NCBI GenBank assembly: GCA_900073065.1
Contig: FJOG01000121.1
Span: 1-10,729, forward strand
Reading direction: 5' to 3'
Source: Phialocephala subalpina
Lineage: Eukaryota; Ascomycota; Leotiomycetes; Helotiales; Mollisiaceae
Length of the DNA: 10,729 bases
The translations under genes were made by a program, and so were the position numbers. Below the pieces are notes generated by a model, which was given only the letters and a program-made list of their open reading frames with translations, did no database searches and was not told the origin of the DNA. Positions 1 to 10,365 of the stretch are shown here, in pieces. How positions within the stretch are numbered: position 1 is the first letter of the stretch; every line of letters starts with the position of its first letter.

Positions 1-2113
1 TATATATTTATAAATATAATTGAATTTATTTATATATTAATTACTTTTATAATATTTAATAAATTATATATATTATAATAAAATTATTATTTTCGATTTA
101 ATATAATAATATATTATTAGTAATTATATATTATTATTTTTCGTTTGATTATATAAGAAATCAAACGAATAAATATTAATCGAGCGATTAAAAATTCAAA
201 TAATTTTTATAATAAAAAAATAAAATAAAAAATAATCGAATAATATATTTATTAATTAATAAAAAATCAATTAAAAAATAAAAATAAAAATAAAAATAAT
301 ATTTAAAATTTAAAATTTTAAAAATATTTCGAATAAAAATATTCTTTATTATTTTATTTTTATAATCTTTTAAATATTTAAAATTTATTTCGATATAATA
401 TTTTGATTAAATTATTTGTAATTTATTTTATAATTAAAATTTTATTTCAATTATATATAATTCTCGGCGGTTTTCTCTTTTATAAAATAATATTAAATAT
501 TAATATATTTCGAATAATTATAAAATTATAATTTTTTAATTATTTTTATAAATAATAATAATATACTTTTTTTATTTCAAAAGAAAAAAATTCGCTTATT
601 TTAATTAATTCGATAAATAAATTAATAAATAGCCTTTTTTTTCTTTTATTTAATATATATATTATTTTATAAATTTCGTAAAAAAAATTCTTATAAAAAT
701 TATAAAGTTTTTAATTTTATTATAATAAAAAAAATTCTTTAAAAATAAAACTTTTTTAAAAACTATATAATCATATAATTAAAGAATTATAAAAGAATAA
801 AAAAATTTAATTTTTAAATTTTGAATTTTAATATTTAATAATTAATAATTTTAATATTTTAAATAAAAATAAATTCTAAAGTTTTTAATATATTAAAATA
901 TTTTAAAAGAAATATTTTAAAACTTTTAATTTATATTTATTTATTATAATCAATTTAAATATTAAAAGAAAACCCTTTAAATTTTCCTTTAAAAATTATA
1001 TAATTACGTAATTATAAAATTATAAAGAAAAGAAAATTTTAATATTTTTTTTAATTTCTAATAATTAATAATTTTAATACTTTATATAAAAACAAATTTT
1101 AAAATTTCAAAATATTTTAAAGAAATATTTTAAATTTCCTTTTAAAAATTATATAATTATAAAATTATAAAAAGAATAAAATTTTAATATTTTAGTATTT
1201 AATAATAATTTTAATATTTTAAATAAAAATATATTTAAAAAGTTTTATAATTATAATTTATAATATAAAATTATATATTAATTAATAATATAATAATAAA
1301 TAAGAATAAGAATAAAATAAATAGAAATTTTTATTAAAATTAAAATTAAAATATAATTAAATATTAAATGATTTTTTAAAGATTTTTCGAAAATAAATTT
1401 TTTTAAGAAATATAAAAAATACGATTTTTAATAATTTCGAATAATTTTTATATTAAAATAAAAATAATATATATCGAAATCGAATATTTAAAATCGATAT
1501 TTAAAATAGTTTCTAAAGTTATTAATATTAAATATAAATTTTTCGATAATAAAAAAATTAGTAATATAAATAATTATTATTATTTCTTTTTGAATAAAAA
1601 TTAAAAAAAATTATATTTAATAATTAAAAATTAAATTCGATTAAATAAAAAATTAAAAAATTATATTAAATTCAAAGAAATTATTTAAAAATATAAAAAA
1701 ATTTATTAAATCAAATGAAATTAAAAATATTATAATTAATAAAATTTTTTATAAAATTTATTATTATAATTTTTTAATATTTATTTATTTGATTTTGAAT
1801 TATAAATAATAATAATAAAAATTTATTATTAAAATCGAAATTATATTTCTATTTAAATTCTCGAATTATTTATTATATTTTATATTATAATTTTATATTA
1901 TTAATTCTTTTTTAAATAATTAAATATTTTTTTAAAAATTTCGAACTTTAAATAATTTAATCGAATTAATAATATTAAAGAATATAAAGAAAATATATAT
2001 ATATATTTTAATTTTTATTCGAATTAATTAAATATTTTTTTCGAAATATTTAACGAAATTATTTATTTCGAAAATATACGATTTAATAATTTTTTATAAA
2101 ATATTATTCTTTA
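1..2113. other. AT-saturated, gene-free left flank
   Basis: No protein-like reading frame, RNA gene or element end is recognisable here. The sequence is almost pure A and T, and the few cytosines sit largely in CpG (in 1381-1500 every C is in CG). It includes low-complexity runs such as an AAAAAT-type tract near 272-300 and an AT-dinucleotide run near 1995-2010. The only GC-rich clump is at 463-470. The pattern fits old repeats mutated to saturation by RIP, an AT isochore or a centromere-like region. Which of these applies cannot be told from this window. The flank is far more AT-rich than the element inserted beside it. Confidence 0.7.
758..1250. repeat. degenerate tandem repeat, about 2.5-3 copies
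   Basis: Three blocks begin with a similar string (AAAAAYTATATAAT-like) at about 758, 991 and 1144. Each continues through ATTATAAAAGAATAAAA-like, AATAATTTTAATAYTTTA and AAATATTTTAAA-like motifs. The first two blocks end in an AAATTTTCCTTT or AAATTTCCTTTT string (979-990 and about 1131-1143). Spacing is about 233 bp then about 153 bp, so the first copy carries extra sequence and the third is partial. The blocks differ by many substitutions. In such AT-rich DNA some similarity is expected by chance, but the shared motif order argues for real duplication. Confidence 0.5.
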
Positions 2114-2118
2114 TAAAA
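2114..2118. repeat. left target-site duplication (TAAAA)
   Basis: TAAAA directly precedes the TG that opens the 5' LTR, and the same five bases directly follow the CA that closes the 3' LTR (10361-10365). A 5-bp duplication is normal for Ty3/Gypsy integration. The AT-rich target makes a chance match more likely than usual, but both copies sit exactly at the LTR edges. Confidence 0.8.
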
Positions 2119-2286
2119 TGTCATAGGGCGCTATCACGTGCGGCACGTGCGCCCCTAGCTCGGCTGGCGGCGCCGAGCCTTAAAAGGTCGAGCTTCGGCT
2201 CGATATTACTTCTCTTCCTTAAGTTTCAGCAATATATTGAACTTATATTTACTCTTTGATTTAACCCCTTTTAATGACCCCTTATA
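2119..2286 (+). repeat. 5' long terminal repeat, 168 bp
   Basis: It aligns without gaps to the 3' LTR (10193-10360), with 18 differences by hand count, all transitions. Fifteen are T or A in this copy and only three in the 3' copy, so this LTR is the more mutated one. It opens with TGTCATAG and ends in TATA where the 3' copy ends in CACA, so its terminal CA has become TA. The first 36 bases are identical in both copies, and all 12 CpG sites are unchanged. The proximal part carries three adjacent inverted repeats (see 2135-2204). No convincing TATA box was seen. Confidence 0.95.
2135..2204 (+). promoter_or_regulatory. three adjacent hairpin-forming inverted repeats in the 5' LTR
   Basis: First, CACGTGC-G-GCACGTG at 2135-2149 holds two CACGTG E-box/G-box palindromes. 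Second, GCTCGGC at 2158-2164 pairs with GCCGAGC at 2172-2178 around a 7-base loop. Third, GTCGAGC at 2187-2193 and GCTCGAT at 2198-2204 flank a TTCG loop, giving a C(UUCG)G-type hairpin with one G-T pair at its base. CACGTG is a known binding sequence for fungal bHLH regulators (Cbf1/Pho4 type), but binding here is inference. The block may serve transcription, RNA packaging or transcript-end formation. Confidence 0.6.
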
Positions 2287-2289
2287 GTT

Positions 2290-2297
2290 TGAAACTT
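2290..2297 (+). other. candidate self-complementary primer-binding site
   Basis: The octamer TGAAACTT begins 4 bases after the 5' LTR. It is the exact reverse complement of AAGTTTCA inside the LTR (2221-2228, and 10295-10302 in the 3' LTR), with a further G-U pair possible. Tf1/sushi-group elements are known to prime minus-strand synthesis with the 5' end of their own RNA instead of a tRNA, and the placement fits that scheme if transcription starts near 2221. A tRNA site was also considered at the TGG at 2302, but the complementary sequence does not resemble a tRNA 3' end with a T-loop. The match is short. Confidence 0.4.
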
Positions 2298-2365
2298 CTT
2301 TTGGATCGGCACGGCAATTAGTATATTTACTCTTAATCCGCGACCGAAAGGAGACGTCGATTACT

Positions 2366-3780
2366 ATAGCGAGCGTACGCTCGACCGTACCGACCGACGC
2401 TTACAGTACCCCGCAAACCTCGGACTCTCCCCGGTTAGAACCTCGTATATCGATAGACTTAAACGAGATCCAACGAGTACTAATTCGTCGACGGATTGCA
2501 ATAATCGAGCTCGACGCAATTAAAGAGGCCGAAATCGAAGACTTCTAAGTAAAACGAGAAGAAGCGAGAAGTCTAAATTTCGATACATTAAACGGTAGTC
2601 GAGTCGATACAGCACATACTACAAATACTTCAAGTACTCAGAGGATGCTTCTACGAAGCGCACACGAAGAGGAAAAGAACGAATATTCGGAATATAAACA
2701 TTCCTATTATAAAGAGTCACTTTAACGCTCGAAATATTTTTATTAAAGCTTTTATATTTCCACCGAATTTTAACGCATTATTAAACAATAATAAAAAGAA
2801 CTTCGAGTTATATAAGAATAAAACGCTCAATTATAATAAAGCTTTAAAGTAAGTGTATTACGAGAGAAGAATACCGAGTTAAAGCAACGACTCGAGGCAA
2901 TAAAGAAAATGCAAATAGACGAGTCTCGACCACGAGCATTTAACGCTTTTACGATAGCGGGATAATTCCCAAGTTCATAGAGACAACTCCCACCCAATCT
3001 GCGAAGTCCTTTATCGTTTATAGGAGTATTAAGAGTGGCAATCTCCAACTAATCGGCACTTTACGCTTTTAAATCCCGAGAACGCTTTAAAGTTAAATAG
3101 CCCTCGATTTTTACCCCGCTTAAAAACGATATTAAAATTTGGATTATAAAAGCCGAGGATTACTTTTTAGTCGAGAGCATTATAAATAGTTAATTGCAAG
3201 CGGTTTTCGCTCGAAATTACGTTTCGATAAAAATCAAAAAACGAATTATAATAGCCCGTTTAAATAACGATCAAATAAAAATAATTAAATTCAATAATTA
3301 AATATTACTCAAAAAGTAATTATTTGCGAAGTATAGTCTACGATTAACTTTAATAGAAGCGAATATAAAAATAAATAATTATAAAATATTCGCAAATTAA
3401 TTAGTATAAGATTTTATTAATTACTTCGAGTTATATTTTCAAAATGTCTTATAAAGATATAAAAACCGATCGATTTAATCGAACTACTAATTGAAGCTAA
3501 CGAAACTTATCTTAAAACGAATATTTACGGTAATAAACGAGTATTTACTTTAAATTTACGTCGATCTAAAAAAAGTAACTCGCTCCGCGGAGGATTTCAT
3601 ACGTACTACAAATAGACTTTTCTATTCTCGTCCAATATAAGACTTTCAATACTTATAAATAAATAGGAAAGTTATTAAATTCGATAGTTTAATTACGAGT
3701 TTAAATGCGATATTTTAATAACCCCGAAAACCCCTTAGTAATTCTATTGGAAATAAGAGAAAGTAATTACTATACTTAGA
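2366..3780 (+). pseudogene. gag: gag, RIP-inactivated
   Basis: This would have encoded the structural particle protein. The likely start is ATA at 2366-2368, a mutated ATG with A at -3 and G at +4; the reading is open for about 60 codons after it. The N-terminal part (frame of base 2366) has a charged, probably coiled stretch near 2462-2600 (EIQRVLIRRRIAIIELDAIK) and a second one near 2870-2930. A capsid-type motif, F-T-P-L-K-N-D-I-K-I-W-I-I-K-A-E-D-Y-F, lies at about 3110-3166. Capsid-like sequence continues to about 3450 (D-F-I-N-Y-F-E-L-Y-F). Between about 3450 and 3470 the best frame shifts to that of pol, giving DLIELLIEANETYLK, which resembles a capsid C-terminus. Segment 2703-2830 also reads well in the third frame. 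No clear CCHC zinc knuckle was found, and the 3' end is approximate. Confidence 0.75.
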
Positions 3781-4254
3781 TATTCTAATCGATTAAAAGA
3801 AAAAGCTGCGATAAGAGAAAATATACTTTAAATGCCACTAAATAAGACATTTCGCAAACTAATATCCTTAAGGAAACGATCGTCTTCCCCGCTAATAAAA
3901 GTAATGGGCTCGACGAAAAACGTTTTTATTTTATTATTATTTACGTATTATACGGAAATACAAGAAAAAGAAATCGAATTACCCAAAAGAGAAATACGAT
4001 ATACGTTATATTAAAACGAAATCATATAATTATCACATACTCAATATTATTCCTTAGTAATATTATTATAATCACTAAGTATATTTATATTTCCGCCCGT
4101 TCAAAAACTATCGGAATTCGAGCGACTCGCAATTATAAGTTTAACTAATATAGGTTTAAACGCTCTCGAGGTTAAAAATAGAGCTCCGATACGTTTAAAC
4201 TTCGATATTATACTCGACGATATCTTTAATTTAATCGAAATAAACCCAATGTTT

Positions 4255-4575
4255 TATATTATACCGTTAAAAGTAAAGGATAAAAATAATAACGAGTTAA
4301 AATTAACGATTATAATCGATTGCGCTACGACCTCAAATTTCGTAAATACAAGCCTAATTTCCCGTATTTAAATAAGGGCCAGAAATGAGTATTCGCTAGC
4401 GGTTCGTAATACCTAAAGTAGAATATTAACTCCGGTTTCGATAGTAATCTCATTTTCCGTGGAAATCGATTATCCGTAAATAAGAGAAAAAATAAATATA
4501 ATATTCCGTAGTATAGATTTAACGGCGGCGGATATAATCTTAAGCAAACTTTAATTACGATAATATAACCCCAAA
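4255..4575 (+). other. pol: aspartic protease domain remnant
   Basis: The motif I-I-I-D-C-A-T-T-S-N-F-V, with the Asp at 4318-4320, corresponds to the family D-[ST]-G-A-T-S-N-F active-site loop. The Asp survives, but the following Gly and Ala read Ala and Thr. Downstream, Y-N-P-K-I-D at about 4564-4581 matches the conserved HNPxIDW end of fungal Gypsy proteases, with His read as Tyr and Trp as a stop. In the active element this dimeric enzyme would cut Gag and Pol inside the particle. Assignment rests on this motif and its position before RT. Confidence 0.7.
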
Positions 4576-4860
4576 ATCGATTAGTATACCGAGTACTTTA
4601 CTCGAAACGATGATAATTCTAACGAAGATATATTAAACGCACTTTATAACGCTTTAATAGTACTTTACGTATTCGAAATAATTAAGGATAAGTTCGAGGC
4701 AATAATTAACGACGATATCGAGAACGCGGTATACTTCGACCTTCTTAATATTCTAAGGTTAATCCCGGGGGATACCGAAGAACTACTATTTAAAAAGGTT
4801 ATACTACCGGAGAAATATACTAAACACGCAAAAGTTTTCAGTAAAAAGTAGGGGGAAAAA

Positions 4861-5700
4861 TTGCTACCCTATCGTTTTAGATTTAACCACGAGATCTTAT
4901 TGAGATTAAGTTACAAGTTACTTTTCGAACTAATCTACAATTTATCGGAAGAAAAATTGCGAGTACTACGAGAGTATATCGATAGAATATTGATATTAAA
5001 ACTTATTAAACGTTCGAAATCGCCCGCAGTAATATTAATATTCTTTGCCCTTAAAAAAAATAATTTTCTATATTTTTACGCTAATTACCGCGGCGTTAAT
5101 AATATTACGATCTTAAACCGTTACTCGATTCTATTAATTTCAGAGATTTTAAATCGCTTAAAAAACGCTCGAATATACACGAAATTGGATTTACGTAACG
5201 CTTATAATTTAATTCGAATCAAAGAGAAACACGAATAAATAATCGCCTTTAAAACGCGTTTCGATTTATTCGAGTACTTAATAATTCCTTTTGGTTTATA
5301 TAACGCTTTAACGATTTTCTAAGCGTATATTAATTAATATTTAAAGGAATTCGTCGATATATATATTATTATTTACTTCGACGATATTTTAATTTACTTT
5401 AAAACTTAATATAAATACGATTTGCACGTTAATAATGTATTGAAACAACTCGAGAGTTAAAGATTATATATTAAGTTGAAAAAGTGTAAATTCGATATCG
5501 ATAAAATCGAATTCCTCGGATTCATTGTATTACTTTCGGGAATTGAAATAAATTAACGTCGCGTAACTACGATTATAATTTGGCCAATTTTAAACGGAAC
5601 TCGGGAGATTCTTTGGTTCCTTGGATTTTGCAACTTTTATCGAAAGTTTATACACAAGTATAACGGGGTAATATTACTAATAATAATACTTTTAAAGGGA
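4861..5700 (+). other. pol: reverse transcriptase domain remnant
   Basis: The first 125 codons are open and read as a Ty3/Gypsy RT: a degraded YRGVN-x-ITILNRY motif, then Y-T-K-L-D-L-R-N-A-Y with the first catalytic Asp at 5188-5190. After a stop at 5236 come F-K-T-R-F-D-L-F-E-Y-L and I-P-F-G-L-Y-N-A. The catalytic Y-F-D-D box is at 5374-5385, so all three catalytic Asp residues remain. L-K-K-C-K-F and I-E-F-L-G-F-I-V follow (5476-5529), then the connection motif W-F-L-G-F-C-N-F-Y-R-K-F-I. In life it would copy the genomic RNA into cDNA in the particle. Seven or so stops interrupt it. Confidence 0.93.
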
Positions 5701-5715
5701 AAACAATTATTTAAA

Positions 5716-6180
5716 TAGACCGATACTATTATTAAAGCGTTCAAAGAACTCTAAGATTACTTTACTAAAGCTCTTCTTTTAATATATTTCTATTCGAATC
5801 TTAAGATATAACTCGAGTGCGACGCTTTTATTAAGGCTTTAGCGAGTATTATTTCGCAAAAACAATAAAATACGTACTTCCATTTTATCGCGTTTTACTC
5901 TCGAAAGTTTATATTTGCGGAGATTAATTATTTTACGTTCGACTAAAAATTACTAATTATCGTCGAATTAATAAAACATTAAAAGTATTACTTAGAAAGT
6001 TCTAAGTATTTTATTACGATTATCTCAGATTATAATAACTTTAAATACTTTATAATAATAAAGGTTTTAATACGACGATAAGTTCGATAGGCTATTATAT
6101 TTTTAATTATCGATTTCGAGATTATATATCGAATAGGGAGTAAAAACCCAATTGACGGTCCTTTTAAACGATTAGATTAC
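5716..6180 (+). other. pol: RNase H domain remnant
   Basis: L-E-C-D-A-F-I-K-A-L-A-S-I-I-S-Q (5812-5862) matches the family E-x-D-A-S...GAVLSQ stretch, with its catalytic Asp at 5821. Then Y-S-R-K-F and A-E-I-N-Y (5899-5931) precede D-*-K-L-L, the family D-K-E-L-L, so the Glu here has become Lys (after a stop). I-S-D-Y-N-N-F-K-Y-F (6022-6051) equals the T-D-H-x-N-L-x-Y motif with His changed to Tyr and the Asp kept. The role would be removal of the RNA strand from the RNA-DNA hybrid. Confidence 0.88.
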
Positions 6181-6540
6181 GCCCGGGGATTAGTCGAGGT
6201 ATAACGACCGCTATTTAAATCGGGCGAGACGGACGTAAACTCTTTAATAGTACTTAAAAAAAAGGAAGATATTTTATACTTTATTATTATGATCGCTCGA
6301 AGGGATTTAGCGGCAGGCTTAAATTGCACGATAATTAAATTAAATAATATATCAATTAATATGAATATAATCGAATCGAATAACGCCGTACAATTCGAAT
6401 TAATATTGATAAACTATAATTTAATTGAAAAGATTCGCGTTATTTAAATTGCATATAACGATTTCGTAGAAAAAAACTACTCATTTGAAGATAGAATCTA
6501 AGTATTTAATGGCACGCAACTCTAAGTTCTATTAAACGAA

Positions 6541-7540
6541 TTATTAAAGCGCAAGATTATATAAAATTTTTATAATAATCTAATTGCCGATTATTTTAGT
6601 AGAGATAAAACTCTTTTATCTATGAAAAGGCTATTGCATTGGAAAGCTATAAACGTTGACGTAAAGGATTATATTAGCTTATATATCGCTTGCTAAAGGA
6701 ATAAACCGAGACGAAGTATAACTTCGGGAGAGTTAATTTTTATCTTTGTCTTTGGACGATCTTAGAGCTCAATTACGCTCGATATAATAACCGATTTGCT
6801 ACGCTCTAAAAAGTCAACGGATTTTGTAAACGAAAAGGATGGGGTTACACCAATATATAACGCCAAACTTATTATTGTCGATAGATTAATAAAGGAAATA
6901 AAGGTGATACTCGTTCGAAAGGATATAATATCGAGGCAATTCGCATACGTTTTCTTAAAGTATATTTTCTTTAAATATAGAATATTAAATAATATTACTA
7001 TAAATCGTATCGAGCTATTTATATCGGATTTCTAGTTAATATTTATTAGTTTTATCGGAACTTTAAGAAAAGTCTTAATATTTTTTTATCCGCAAACGGA
7101 TAAGCTTACGGAGAGAATAAACTCGACTTTAGAATATTACCTCCGAATGTTTATAGATTTCGAGTAAAACGATTAGATTAATTAATTTGATTTGGCGGAG
7201 TATTATTGGAATAATAGCCCATTTCTAATTATAGGCATTTCACCGTTCGAAGTAAACGGAAAAGTTATTAAATCGTATTAAATCCGCATGTTATTTAATT
7301 ACAAATTGGAGTTAGTACACGAACTAGTAAACCGGTTAAAAGAAATTTAACGAAGACTTCAAAGTATTTTAATATACGCGCAAGATATTTAAACTAAGTA
7401 TTACGACGCTAAGTATAAGAGAATAGAGTTTAAAATCGGAGATCGAGTTATATTTAATACAAAAAACTTTGCCTCTAATTAACTATACAAGAAATTAGGC
7501 TCTAAATACGTCGGACTATTCCGAGTCGAAAAGTAAATCG
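6541..7540 (+). other. pol: integrase remnant (zinc domain, DDE core, GPY/F module)
   Basis: The zinc-binding region reads Y-N-N-L-I-A-D-Y-F (6565-6597), where the family has H-D-x-x-x-G-H: both His are now Tyr. The first Cys of the Cys pair is also Tyr and only the last Cys survives (near 6694-6696). In the catalytic core the first Asp is kept (6781, L-D-I-I-T-D-L), the second is Asn (AAT at 7003), and the Glu is kept (7111, T-E-R-I-N). The spacing from second to third is 35 residues, as in standard DDE integrases. K-L-G-S-K-Y-V-G-L-F-R-V (7492-7527) is the GPY/F module. The enzyme would join cDNA to the host genome; this copy is dead on several counts. Confidence 0.92.
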
Positions 7541-7710
7541 ACTTTTAAACGTATAAAGTAAAGCTATTAAGTACTTAAAGTTGTTACGATATTTTCTACG
7601 TGAGTTTATTAACGGTTTACTAAGGACGCTTTTAAGGATAATCGGAGGACGATTCGGCGATTGAATTAAGATCGGAGCTAATTATAAATAATCTTGGAAA
7701 CGAAGAGAAA

Positions 7711-7875
7711 AAATGGGAAGTGGATAAAGTCGTCGATTTAAAAAGGAGGTACTATTAGCGTAAATTGTACTATTTAATAAAGTGGAAAAATTAAAGCTCG
7801 GATTACGATAATTAGTATAAGGCGGATAATCTCGAGTATACTGCGGAAGCAATTACCGAGTTTTACGAGAAGTAT
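7711..7875 (+). other. pol: C-terminal chromodomain remnant
   Basis: K-W-E-V-D-K-V-V-D opens the domain at 7711, followed by K-R-R-Y-Y, Y-L-I-K-W-K-N and A-D-N-L-E-Y-T-A-E-A-I-T-E-F-Y-E, the usual chromodomain order at the end of chromoviral integrases. The Trp after K-W-K-N is a TAA stop, and another Trp position further on reads TAG. Chromodomains of this type bind methylated histone H3 tails and guide integration to heterochromatin. The AT-rich, RIP-saturated target around this copy fits such targeting, though one insertion cannot prove it. Confidence 0.88.
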
Positions 7876-8052
7876 TCTTTTAAATTAAAGTTTGATACCG
7901 AGGATTAAAGTACTTTTATTGAAAAGGTAAAAAGTAAATTACCGTATTATTTGTTTTTTTTAATATACCGTTAGTAATAAAGGATGATTATTTATATTAT
8001 AGAATTATATACGTCGATTGAAATGTGAATAAAAGAAAAGTTTTTTTAATAA

Positions 8053-10082
8053 TTTAATTCCTCGATCGCAAAACTAACGAGATTTTCGACTAATAATAAG
8101 GCTGTGTTTTAATAGTCTCCTTAAATTAATACGTAGGTTCGATCTATTAATAACCGCAACAATTTCTCTAAAAACGATACACTCTAAATATAATACGTAT
8201 ATAACTCAAAATAGTACGAGTCCTCGAAGAAAACGAGGCGCTTATAAGGTTACAAATCAAAATTAGTAACGATTTACTTAAAGAGCTCCCGAGTTTGATC
8301 TAATTGGCCAACGTTTTTAATAATTTAAGACTAGATATTACGCTTAACGAGAAAGCAATTAATGCGGGTTTATAAGTACTTAAAGAGAACAATTACAAAG
8401 CGAGGCTTTATATCGAAGTTGACTAAGAAACTTACAGACGAATTTTAGTTTACTTGTGCAATAGAGGCAAATTCGATTACAATAGAAGCCGTTTGGAAGT
8501 AGGGACATTAGGAGGTCAAATCGAGGCAATTCGACACGTTTATAATTAGTATCGAGGAGCGTACTTTAAAGAATATCACGGGTTTAAGGCCTTCTTAGAG
8601 GAGCACGAAACTACGGCGAAGAAGTAAAGTATACTTTAAAGCGGTTCTTAGGCTTAACATTAAAATACGACGACGAATAACTAATCTCTTTAACTACTAT
8701 ACACTTTTCTACCAACGAACTAAGGAAACGGTATATCTTCGAAATTAAAGTAACTTATAAGTCTACTACTATTTAAAGACATTAAAAGTAAAATAATTTC
8801 GAGCAAAATAAATTTAATTTCTACGCAAAAAAAGTTATTTCGCGCTTTTTTTACTGCGAAGAAAAGCACATTTACGCAATTGAAATTGAAGAAGAAGATT
8901 ATGAAGTCTTATAAATTATCGAATCTTATAAGCAAACTCAAACTCGCCGCGAAGGAGAATAAAAAGGCTACTATAGAAGAATAACTCGACTTTACTTTTG
9001 GCGCTCTTTAAAACGATACGGATATAATGGACGGAGTCTTTGTAAAAGAATAAAAGGGGGCTATTTCGGTATAATAATAGGGTGAAGCGACGGAATAAGA
9101 CTCCGCGTTTAAGGTTAAATTATCGAGATAAAGAGAATATAATTAAGTTTAAGGACGATTCGTATTAAGGCGTAAAGAAGAAATGATACGAGGAGACGTT
9201 ATAACTTTGAATGAAGAAAACAATAAACTAATCGATTTAGCGATAAAGTAGGTTAGATTAGACGAGGAGGATTTTTTATAAGCTATTTTCGAGGGTGATT
9301 GGATTTCGGCCGCGATTACGAGCGTTATACTCGAGAGAGCGCTACGACTCGCTTTAAACTCGAATACTGCTTGTAGAGTATTTATTAGAGATTTATACAA
9401 TAAAGCCCAAAGAAAGAAGATAAAATCCACTAGTTAAACCCCGGACGCGCTCGAGTTTAAAGTCCTTTTTGCCCGTAAAGCCGATTAATTTATTTTCCTA
9501 AAGATTTTCCCCGCTACTTTGAAGACGAAGACGGAGTTCGTATACGCGAAGCAAATGTGGGTATATGAGGACGATATTACGTTAATAAGAGGAAAAGTCT
9601 ATAGCGATTACTTATTGGCGGCTTTATTGAATTACGATGAGAAGGACGAGAATAATTATAGACGTACGAACTTAGAAAGATTAATATGGATGGCACGCAC
9701 TCGATTATACACTTAGTACTCGGACTAAGCACTTCGTCCAATTGGAGAAGAAGTCATACACTACGCGCTAGTCACCGAATCCGAGTTCCTCCCCTTACGA
9801 CCCCTCCGAGTAGCACGACAAATGTTCGGCTCAGCACTAAGTGCAGATATCCGTGTAGTAAAAGGTTTAACTTTAATTCCCAACGCTGATACTCCAAACG
9901 GAGTCCGTAGATTTAATCGCCCAATCTCTAATAAACCCTTTGTAGATATCGACGTCCGAAGACGAGAGTCAAACAAATTAAATGCGCGCGGAGTCGTAAT
10001 AGTAGACGAGTACGACACGGAGGACGAAGGACTAGTTAGTAGCGTAGTTAGCGAGGACTCGGAGGATGAGGAAACGAACTAA
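8053..10082 (+). pseudogene. unrecognised third ORF (ORF3) between pol and the 3' LTR, RIP-inactivated
   Basis: I do not recognise this gene. A sense-strand reading runs over about 2 kb to a TAA at 10080-10082. From about 8226 to 8610 the frame of base 8226 gives protein-like sequence (N-E-A-L-I-R-L-Q..., then Y-R-G-A-Y-F-K-E-Y-H-G-F-K). From about 8606 to 8960 the frame one base earlier is better and very Glu-rich (E-I-E-E-E-D-Y-E). From about 8960 to 10082 the first frame returns; its stops are all TAA/TAG and several look like former Gln (three in a row at 9073-9081). The last part, 9519-10082, has just two stops (9717 and 9729) and ends in an acidic tail (D-E-Y-D-T-E-D-E-G, S-E-D-S-E-D-E-E). 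No signal peptide, membrane segment, RT or capsid motif was seen. The start is unclear. Extra ORFs after pol occur in some Gypsy elements; an env-type role is not supported. Confidence 0.6.
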
Positions 10083-10179
10083 GAATTTGAACGTGATTTG
10101 AATGGATCGGTAGACAATGCGTTGGCCCTTTAAGGCGGCTTGTACTTAGCAAAATCCCCGGGCCCTCTTAGGCGGTCTC

Positions 10180-10189
10180 AAAGGGGGGG
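10180..10189 (+). other. polypurine tract
   Basis: AAAGGGGGGG, followed by CAG, lies three bases before the TG of the 3' LTR. This is the expected place and composition of the plus-strand primer that RNase H leaves for second-strand cDNA synthesis. Confidence 0.85.
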
Positions 10190-10192
10190 CAG

Positions 10193-10360
10193 TGTCATAG
10201 GGCGCTATCACGTGCGGCACGTGCGCCCTTAGCTCGGCTGGCGGCGCCGAGCCCCAAAAGGTCGAGCTTCGGCTCGACATTACTTCTCTTCCTTAAGTTT
10301 CAGTAATACATTGAACCCATACTTGCTCCCTAATCCAACCCCTTTTAGTGACCCCTCACA
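10193..10360 (+). repeat. 3' long terminal repeat, 168 bp
   Basis: It begins TGTCATAG and ends CACA, with TAAAA beyond it. It is the better-preserved LTR: only 3 of the 18 differences from the 5' LTR look like mutations in this copy (for example T where the 5' copy keeps C in CAGCAA). It is therefore the better guide to the ancestral LTR. Confidence 0.95.
10209..10278 (+). promoter_or_regulatory. three adjacent hairpin-forming inverted repeats in the 3' LTR
   Basis: These are the counterparts of 2135-2204. They lie at 10209-10223 (double CACGTG), 10232-10252 (7-bp stem, 7-base loop) and 10261-10278. The third is a perfect 7-bp stem here (GTCGAGC, TTCG loop, GCTCGAC). In the 3' copy it could act in RNA 3'-end formation, but that is inference. 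Confidence 0.6.
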
Positions 10361-10365
10361 TAAAA
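10361..10365. repeat. right target-site duplication (TAAAA)
   Basis: This exact copy of 2114-2118 follows the CA end of the 3' LTR. It marks the right edge of the insertion. Confidence 0.8.

Larger units (their letters stand above)
3832..7908 (+). pseudogene. pol: pol polyprotein (PR-RT-RNH-IN-chromodomain), RIP-inactivated
   Basis: One reading frame (the frame of base 4861) runs through protease, reverse transcriptase, RNase H, integrase and chromodomain. From 4321 to 7908 I counted about 46 in-frame stops, all TAA or TAG and none TGA, and saw no frameshift. Several stops fall where the family has Trp or Gln (for example in the chromodomain and before the integrase catalytic core). The pattern is that of C-to-T changes at CpA on either strand. 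Some segments remain open, such as 4861-5238 and 6796-7035. The frame may continue upstream to about 3470, so Gag and Pol could once have been one polyprotein; the 5' boundary given is arbitrary. The end is placed at the TAA at 7906-7908, but a triple stop at 7972-7980 is the alternative. No functional product is possible. Confidence 0.93.
2119..10360 (+). mobile_element. RIP-degraded Ty3/Gypsy chromovirus-type LTR retrotransposon, 8242 bp
   Basis: Two 168-bp LTRs in direct orientation, flanked by TAAAA target duplications, enclose gag, pol in the order protease, RT, RNase H, integrase and chromodomain, a third ORF, and a polypurine tract. Integrase after RNase H plus the C-terminal chromodomain places it among chromoviruses, probably near the fungal Tf1/sushi/MAGGY-type elements. 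The element is structurally complete but coding-dead: the Gag start is lost, pol carries about 46 TAA/TAG stops and several catalytic or zinc residues are replaced. At 8.2 kb it is larger than most elements of that group, and about 2.2 kb of this is the region after pol. Mutation is heaviest in the 5' and middle parts. Bases 9519-10360 are visibly richer in GC and least damaged. Confidence 0.95.
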